A stretch of 64,000 nt of DNA. It comes from DATKAB01 sp964542745. Its GTDB lineage: Bacteria > Eisenbacteria > RBG-16-71-46. The position numbers and the translations under genes were made by a program. Shown here one piece after another: positions 59,900-64,000 of the stretch; within the stretch, counting starts at the first letter, position 1; each line of letters opens with the position of its first letter. The stretch covers positions 1 to 64,000 of the forward strand of contig CAZIVR010000006.1 of NCBI GenBank assembly GCA_964542745.1, in the 5' to 3' direction. The notes under the pieces are model-generated. The model worked only from the letters and a program-made list of their open reading frames with translations, did no database searches and was not told the DNA's origin.

Positions 59900-60238
59900 T
59901 CACATCACGGGCGACGGGAACGAAGCCTCGCCGAGCACGACCTCGGCGAAGGCGCAGTAGATCCGGACCTTCGCCACCTGGCGCACGTAGGCCGGCACGG
60001 TGATGGTCCGGTGCATGCGGTCGCCGGCGACCTGCAGGCGCTGCAGCAGGTAGGCGTTGCCCGCCGAGTCCACGACCTGCCAGTGCGGCGCGGGCGCGCC
60101 GGGCACGGTGAAGTCGGCGGAGAGGGTGAGCATGATGCCGTCGGTGTTGCGCGTGGCGAGCACGTGGCCGCCCATGACCTCGGGGCCGGCGAACGTGCCG
60201 CTGGTGGACTTCATCGGGGTTCCCATCATCGTTTCCAT
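59900..60238 (-). CDS. small single-domain DM13-like protein without signal peptide
   Basis: 112 residues. After ~8 residues, TFAGPEVMGGHVLATRNTDG, LTLSADFTVPGAPAPHWQVV and NAYLLQRLQVAGD give the DM13-like pattern (G-F-x-G, tx-G-x, L-x-L, PxxHxxxVD). The last part VAKVRIYCAFAEVVLGEASF has the Cys and the closing strand. Unlike the DM13 protein at 46992 it has no membrane anchor and no second copy. ATG with GAGGAG upstream; first gene after an ECF-type promoter. Confidence 0.7.
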   Translation of the reverse strand: METMMGTPMKSTSGTFAGPEVMGGHVLATRNTDGIMLTLSADFTVPGAPAPHWQVVDSAGNAYLLQRLQVAGDRMHRTITVPAYVRQVAKVRIYCAFAEVVLGEASFPSPVM

Positions 60239-60301
60239 CGGAAGGCTCCTCGGGACTCGGGCCGCGGGGCCGGCGTCTCCGGCCGCGTCGAGGTTCGGGC
60301 C

Positions 60302-60331
60302 TAGAAGGCGGGACCGGCGCGGGAGGTTCCC
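60302..60331 (-). promoter_or_regulatory. ECF-type promoter, DM13-like/HbpS/cupin/gluconolactonase run
   Basis: Minus strand: GGGAACC (60331-60325), 17-base spacer, CTTCTAGG from 60307. The ATG is 69 bases downstream. The upstream beta-glucosidase gene ends 15 bases before the -35 box, so the promoter separates two runs. Confidence 0.8.
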
Positions 60332-60345
60332 GCGGACCCCCTGGA

Positions 60346-61713
60346 CTACAGCTCGCCCCGCTCGATGACCCGCGCCATGCGCTTCGCGCTTTCCCGCACG
60401 GTGCGCTGCTGGGTCGCGTAGTCCACGCCGATCAGGCCGAATCGGGCGCCGAAGCCGTCGGCCCACTCGTAGTTGTCGAGCAGGGACCAGTGCAGGTAGC
60501 CCGCCACCGGGATGCCCTCGTCGAGCGCGCGCGCCACCTGCCACAGGTGCAGGAAGATGAACGTCCAGCGGTCCTCGTCGTTCTCGACCGGCAGGCCGTT
60601 CTCGGTGATCAGGATCGGCACCTGGTAGCGCGCGTAGGCGCGCAGGAAGTGCGCGAGCCCCTCGGGGTAGATCTCCCAGCCCAGGTCGTTGCGCTTCCCG
60701 ATGCTCTGGTGGTGCTCCAGCGTGCAGATGTCCCCCACCAGCCCGGGCAGGGTGAAACCGGTGTTCCGCACGAAGTCGCGCGTGTAGTAATTGAGGCCGA
60801 TGAAATCGAGCGTGCGCTTGCGCGGCAGGCGCTCCCAGAACAGCCCCGGCACGCGCAGCGCGCCGCTGTGGAGCGCGTCGAGGAAGAGGTGGTTGAACAG
60901 GTAGGTGCGCGCCCACACCGAGAGGCGGTCGAGCCGGTTCTTCGGGTTGCAGGGCGTGAGCGCGAGCGCGTGCTTGGCCACGCTCACCATGGCGTCTGGG
61001 CGGCTCTCGTGGATCAGGTGGTAGGCCTTGACGTGCGCGCGCAGCATGCGGCGCACCACCTGGAGGCCGGCCGCGAAATCCTGCGACTTCCCGGGGGGCC
61101 ACTGGCCGAGGATCCAGCCCTTGAACACCTGGACCACCGGCTCGTTGAACGTGATCCACCACCGCACGAGGTCCCCGTATTCGGCCGCGACGCGGGCCAC
61201 GAAACGTTCGAAGTAGTCCTCGATGTCGGGCAGGTCCCAGCCGCCCTTCTCGGCGAGCCAGCGCGGCAGCGTGTAGTGGTAGACGGTGAGCACCGGCTCC
61301 ATCCCGCGGGCGCGAAGCGCCTCGAGCTTGCGGCGGTAGTGCGCGAGGCCCTCGGGGCTGAACTCGCCCTCGCGCGGCTCGATGCGGCTCCACTCGAGCG
61401 AGAACCGGTAGGCGTTGTGGTGGAGGGAGCGCGCCAGGTCGAAGTCCGCGCCGTAGCGGTTGAAGTGGTCGGCGGCGTCGCCGGAAGGCTCGCGGACCTT
61501 TCCCGACTGTTCCCACGCCCACCAGTCGCTGTTGGTGTTGCGGCCCTCCACCTGGTGCGACGAGGTGGCCGCGCCCCACAGGAAGCCCGGCGGGAAGCGG
61601 AAGTTGGCGGAGTGGATGCCCGGGCCCTCGGCGGCGTGGGGCGCGGAGGGAGCGTCGCCGTCGGCGTGGGCGGCCGGGGCCGCCGGGGATTCGGGGCGTC
61701 GTTCGCGGGTCAC
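60346..61713 (-). CDS. GH1 beta-glucosidase
   Basis: 455 residues. GH1 barrel beginning FRFPPGFLWGAATSSHQVEG at about residue 38; acid/base Glu in WWITFNEPVVQV and nucleophile Glu in ILITENGLPV; aglycone and glycone segments YHYTLPRWLAEKGGW and HWSLLDNYEWADGFGARFGL. It hydrolyses beta-glucosides to glucose. A disordered 35-residue head (Ala/Pro/Ser) carries no signal peptide. GTG start overlaps the stop of the NDH-2 gene (GTGA), an odd pairing of a respiratory enzyme and a glycosidase. Confidence 0.92.
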   Translation of the reverse strand: MTRERRPESPAAPAAHADGDAPSAPHAAEGPGIHSANFRFPPGFLWGAATSSHQVEGRNTNSDWWAWEQSGKVREPSGDAADHFNRYGADFDLARSLHHNAYRFSLEWSRIEPREGEFSPEGLAHYRRKLEALRARGMEPVLTVYHYTLPRWLAEKGGWDLPDIEDYFERFVARVAAEYGDLVRWWITFNEPVVQVFKGWILGQWPPGKSQDFAAGLQVVRRMLRAHVKAYHLIHESRPDAMVSVAKHALALTPCNPKNRLDRLSVWARTYLFNHLFLDALHSGALRVPGLFWERLPRKRTLDFIGLNYYTRDFVRNTGFTLPGLVGDICTLEHHQSIGKRNDLGWEIYPEGLAHFLRAYARYQVPILITENGLPVENDEDRWTFIFLHLWQVARALDEGIPVAGYLHWSLLDNYEWADGFGARFGLIGVDYATQQRTVRESAKRMARVIERGEL

Positions 61714-63086
61714 GTGCGGACTCCTGGGATCGGGGCGGGTGCGGTCGTGGCGCGGGCGGCCACGGCCGACGCCGCGCCGGAGGGCGCGGGCAGGGCGGGC
61801 GCGGCCTCGTGCGCGCTGCGGCGGGTCTCGAACTGGACGAGGTCCTTGCTGAAGAGCAGGTCGAGCGTCCAGTCCAGCATCACGCGCAATTTCTTCTCGG
61901 CGCGCGGCAGCTTGCTCAGGTAGACGGTGCGCCACAGCCACCACGCCGGGAATCCCGAGAACTGGAGGCCGAAGACGCGCGCCACGCCGGTGCGCTTGCC
62001 GATCGCCGCGAGCTGGCCGAGCCCGCGGAAGCGGAACGGACGGCCCGGCCGCCCGGCCTCGGCGGCGGCGAGGTTTCGGGCCACGAGCGCGCCCTGCCGG
62101 ATGGCGTGCTGCGCGGTGGGCGGGCAGGCGCCCCCGCCCGCCGGGTCGGGCACCGAGGCGCAGTCCCCGAGCGCCCACACGCCCGGCCACTCCGGCACCT
62201 CGAGACGCTCGTTGACGCGCACGCGCCCGCGGTCGGTGGCGACCGGCAGGGTGGCGAGCAGCGGGTGCGGCGAGGTGCCGGCGGTCCACACCAGCGTGCG
62301 GGTCTCGAGCGTGGTGCCGTCGTCGAGGGTGACGGAGCCCGGCCCCGCGCCGGTCACGCGCGTGCCGGTGCGCACCTCGATCCCGCGCGCGGCGAGGCGG
62401 CGCTCGGCGTACGCGCCGAGCTTCGGGCCCAGCTCGGGAAGGATGCGGTCGCCCGAGTGCACCAGCGTGAGGCGGAGGTCCCCGGCGCCCAGGTTGGGGT
62501 AGTAGCGGACCGCCTCCTCGAGGAAGTCGTGGAGCGCCCCCGCGGTCTCGACCCCGGCGAAGCCGCCGCCCGCCACCACCACGTGCAGCAGCGGCGCGCG
62601 GGCGTGGGCGCAGCACTCGAAGTCGGCTTCCTCGAGGTGGGCGATCGCCTGGTTCCTCAGGTGGATCGCGTCCCCCAGCGACTTCATGGTGACCGAGTGC
62701 TCGGCGAGGCCCGGCAGGCCGAAGAAGTTGGTGACCGAGCCGAGCGCCAGCACCAGGTGGTCGTACTCCAGCTCGTGGTGGTGGTGCTCGCCGCCGTGCG
62801 ACACCGTCACGGTGCGCGCGTGGAGGTCCACGGATTCGACGTCGCCGTGGAAAAGGCGCACGCCGCGCAGAAGCTTGCGCAGCGGGTTGACGATGTGGGT
62901 CAGGTCGAGATCGCTCGCGGCGACCTCGTGGAGCATCGGGGTGAAGAGGAAGAAGTTCTCGCGGTTCACCAGCGTGATCTCGAACGGACGCCCGTTCGGG
63001 CGCTGCCGCAGGAGTTCGAGCGCCGCGTAGACGCCGCCGAACCCGCCGCCGAGGACGACCACGCGCCGGGGACTGGTATCGCTCAT
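61710..63086 (-). CDS. ndh: type II NADH dehydrogenase (NDH-2)-like
   Basis: 458 residues. FAD dinucleotide motif VVVLGGGFGGVYAALELL at the start; second (NADH) motif HVVVAGGGFAGVETAGAL near residue 165; LVWTAGTSPHPLL and GVWALGDCASVPDPAGG (FAD contact with Asp). A C-terminal amphipathic membrane-binding part is present (WWLWRTVYLSKLPRAEKKL, MLDWTLDLLFSKD). It passes electrons from NADH to quinone without pumping protons, which suits fast NADH re-oxidation from glucose dehydrogenase or stress. First gene after the last of the six ECF-type promoters. Confidence 0.9.
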   Translation of the reverse strand: MSDTSPRRVVVLGGGFGGVYAALELLRQRPNGRPFEITLVNRENFFLFTPMLHEVAASDLDLTHIVNPLRKLLRGVRLFHGDVESVDLHARTVTVSHGGEHHHHELEYDHLVLALGSVTNFFGLPGLAEHSVTMKSLGDAIHLRNQAIAHLEEADFECCAHARAPLLHVVVAGGGFAGVETAGALHDFLEEAVRYYPNLGAGDLRLTLVHSGDRILPELGPKLGAYAERRLAARGIEVRTGTRVTGAGPGSVTLDDGTTLETRTLVWTAGTSPHPLLATLPVATDRGRVRVNERLEVPEWPGVWALGDCASVPDPAGGGACPPTAQHAIRQGALVARNLAAAEAGRPGRPFRFRGLGQLAAIGKRTGVARVFGLQFSGFPAWWLWRTVYLSKLPRAEKKLRVMLDWTLDLLFSKDLVQFETRRSAHEAAPALPAPSGAASAVAARATTAPAPIPGVRT

Positions 63087-63140
63087 GGAACTGGGCTCCC
63101 GAAGGGTCCGCTTCGCGGGCCCGCACCGCCGGGCCCCGCT

Positions 63141-63172
63141 GCCTGAAGCCCCCGGAGGCCGGAAGGGTTCCC
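63141..63172 (-). promoter_or_regulatory. ECF-type promoter, NDH-2/GH1 genes
   Basis: Minus strand: GGGAACC (63172-63166), 17-base spacer, CTTCAGGC from 63148. The NDH-2 ATG is 62 bases downstream of the -10 box start. Confidence 0.8.
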
Positions 63173-63324
63173 GGCGCCCCGCGGCGCCCGGTCGGCGCTG
63201 GTGCCGCCGATCCCCGCGCACGGGCGACCTGTCCAACCCTTGAAACATGGCCGCGATCCGATGCGTTAGGTTGCCCGGGTCGCGACCGCCGGCCCCAACG
63301 CCCACCGTGGCATGGAGAAGACCC

Positions 63325-64000
63325 TTGAAGCTCCCCCGCCTCCCCGGCTTCCTTTCGCCTTCCCCGTCCCGCTCCGCCGCCGCCTTCGCGAGCCTCGCCG
63401 CGCTGGCCGCGCTCGCGATCCCGGCGGGTGGCGCGCTCGCCTCCGGGCCCTTCTCCGGCAGCCGCGGCCACATCCGGCTCTCCCCGCCGCGCGTCGAGCG
63501 GGCGCCCAGGCTCGACGGCATCCTCGAGCCCGGCGAGTGGGACCACGCCGCGGTGCTCGACTCCTTCACCAATTCCCGGCCGGTGGAGGGCGTGCGCGAC
63601 ACGCTCGGCACGGTCGCCTACGTGATGTACGACGACCAGAACCTGTACGTGGGCTTCCGCTGCCTCGACGACCCGCGGAAGGTGCAGGCCCCGGTAGTGC
63701 CCCGCGACCAGGTCTGGCAGGGCGACTGGGTCGGCGTCTCGATCGACACCTACAACGACAAGCAGCGCGCGTTCTTCCTGTGCTCCAACCCGATCGGCAT
63801 CCAGATGGACGGCGTGGACCAGGAGGGATCGGACAGCGACATGGCGCCCGACTTCCAGTTCACGACCCGCGGCCACGTCCACGACCGGGGCTACGACGTC
63901 GAGATGGCGATCCCGTTCCGCACCCTGCGCTTCACGCCGGGCGAGCACGTGACGTTCGGTTTCCAGGCGATCCGCGACGTGAAGCGCAACGGCACGCACG
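63325..64000 (+). CDS. secreted CBM9/DUF5916-type protein, 3' end outside the window
   Basis: 225 residues visible. TTG start with GGAG about eight bases upstream; signal peptide (AAAFASLAALAALAIPAGGA). The visible domain is the carbohydrate-binding-9-like fold that heads many large outer-membrane DUF5916 proteins: RLDGILEPGEWDHAAVLDSF, YVMYDDQNLYVGFRCLDDP, WVGVSIDTYNDKQRAFFL and DVEMAIPFRTLRF. A beta-barrel would be expected beyond the window. It is divergent from the NDH-2 gene. A TTGAAA at 63239-63244 is a possible -35. Confidence 0.85.
   Translation, partial: MKLPRLPGFLSPSPSRSAAAFASLAALAALAIPAGGALASGPFSGSRGHIRLSPPRVERAPRLDGILEPGEWDHAAVLDSFTNSRPVEGVRDTLGTVAYVMYDDQNLYVGFRCLDDPRKVQAPVVPRDQVWQGDWVGVSIDTYNDKQRAFFLCSNPIGIQMDGVDQEGSDSDMAPDFQFTTRGHVHDRGYDVEMAIPFRTLRFTPGEHVTFGFQAIRDVKRNGTH

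Overview
This is a very G+C-rich bacterial window, apparently from a draft or metagenome assembly, because a run of exactly 100 N sits inside a tandem repeat. Three very large secreted proteins end in a FlgD/Por-type C-terminal domain (xPNP...DVAGRRV...GLYF). There is also an ABC permease of the duplicated MacB/FtsX type, two NtrC-type regulators, a DUF222-HNH protein and a CHAT protein. Together these suggest an uncultured lineage of the FCB or myxobacteria-like kind, and Candidatus Eisenbacteria would fit well. That placement is inference. No rRNA, tRNA, CRISPR array, insertion sequence or origin was seen.

Layout. 1-8.2 kb: a cut-off membrane glycosyltransferase, then a split biotin carboxylase/biotin carrier pair, a DUF222-HNH protein, a small secreted Cys-rich protein, a LiuC-like hydratase, an EamA transporter and a 51-residue membrane protein behind a good sigma-54 promoter. 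8.6-13 kb: a sigma-54 response regulator with a degenerate kinase-like partner, a hybrid histidine kinase that is probably leaderless, and a cold-shock gene with a structured leader. 13.5-16 kb: the carboxyltransferase matching the biotin subunits, and a fatty-acid hydroxylase-like protein. 16-20 kb: a CHAT/TPR protein converging on an ECF sigma/membrane-protein pair. 20.6-31.6 kb: three giant surface proteins (a beta-solenoid plus Kelch protein, then two paralogous twelve-blade NHL proteins). 32-41 kb: a small charged protein, a minus-strand operon for an ABC exporter plus an NtrYX-like two-component system, and a DTGSG-repeat protein.

41-64 kb is the most unusual part. Six minus-strand transcription units start with nearly the same bipartite promoter, GGGAACC, a 17-base spacer, then [A/C]TTC. 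They lie in front of a zf-HC2 anti-sigma factor, two tiny genes leading into glucosidase/debranching/aquaporin/kinase genes, a DM13 plus spondin pair, a GMC/VOC/glucose dehydrogenase/YHS/TerB operon, a DM13-like/HbpS-like/cupin/gluconolactonase operon, and an NDH-2/beta-glucosidase pair. An ECF sigma factor with its own zf-HC2 partner lies inside the cluster, with a weaker copy of the same promoter. I read this as one clustered ECF regulon. It joins intracellular glucan and glucoside breakdown and glucose oxidation to a set of secreted redox or metal-associated small domains and an aquaporin. The link between the sigma factor and these promoters is inferred from proximity and motif type and has not been shown.

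Many neighbouring genes overlap by ATGA or GTGA, and this fixed several GTG starts.
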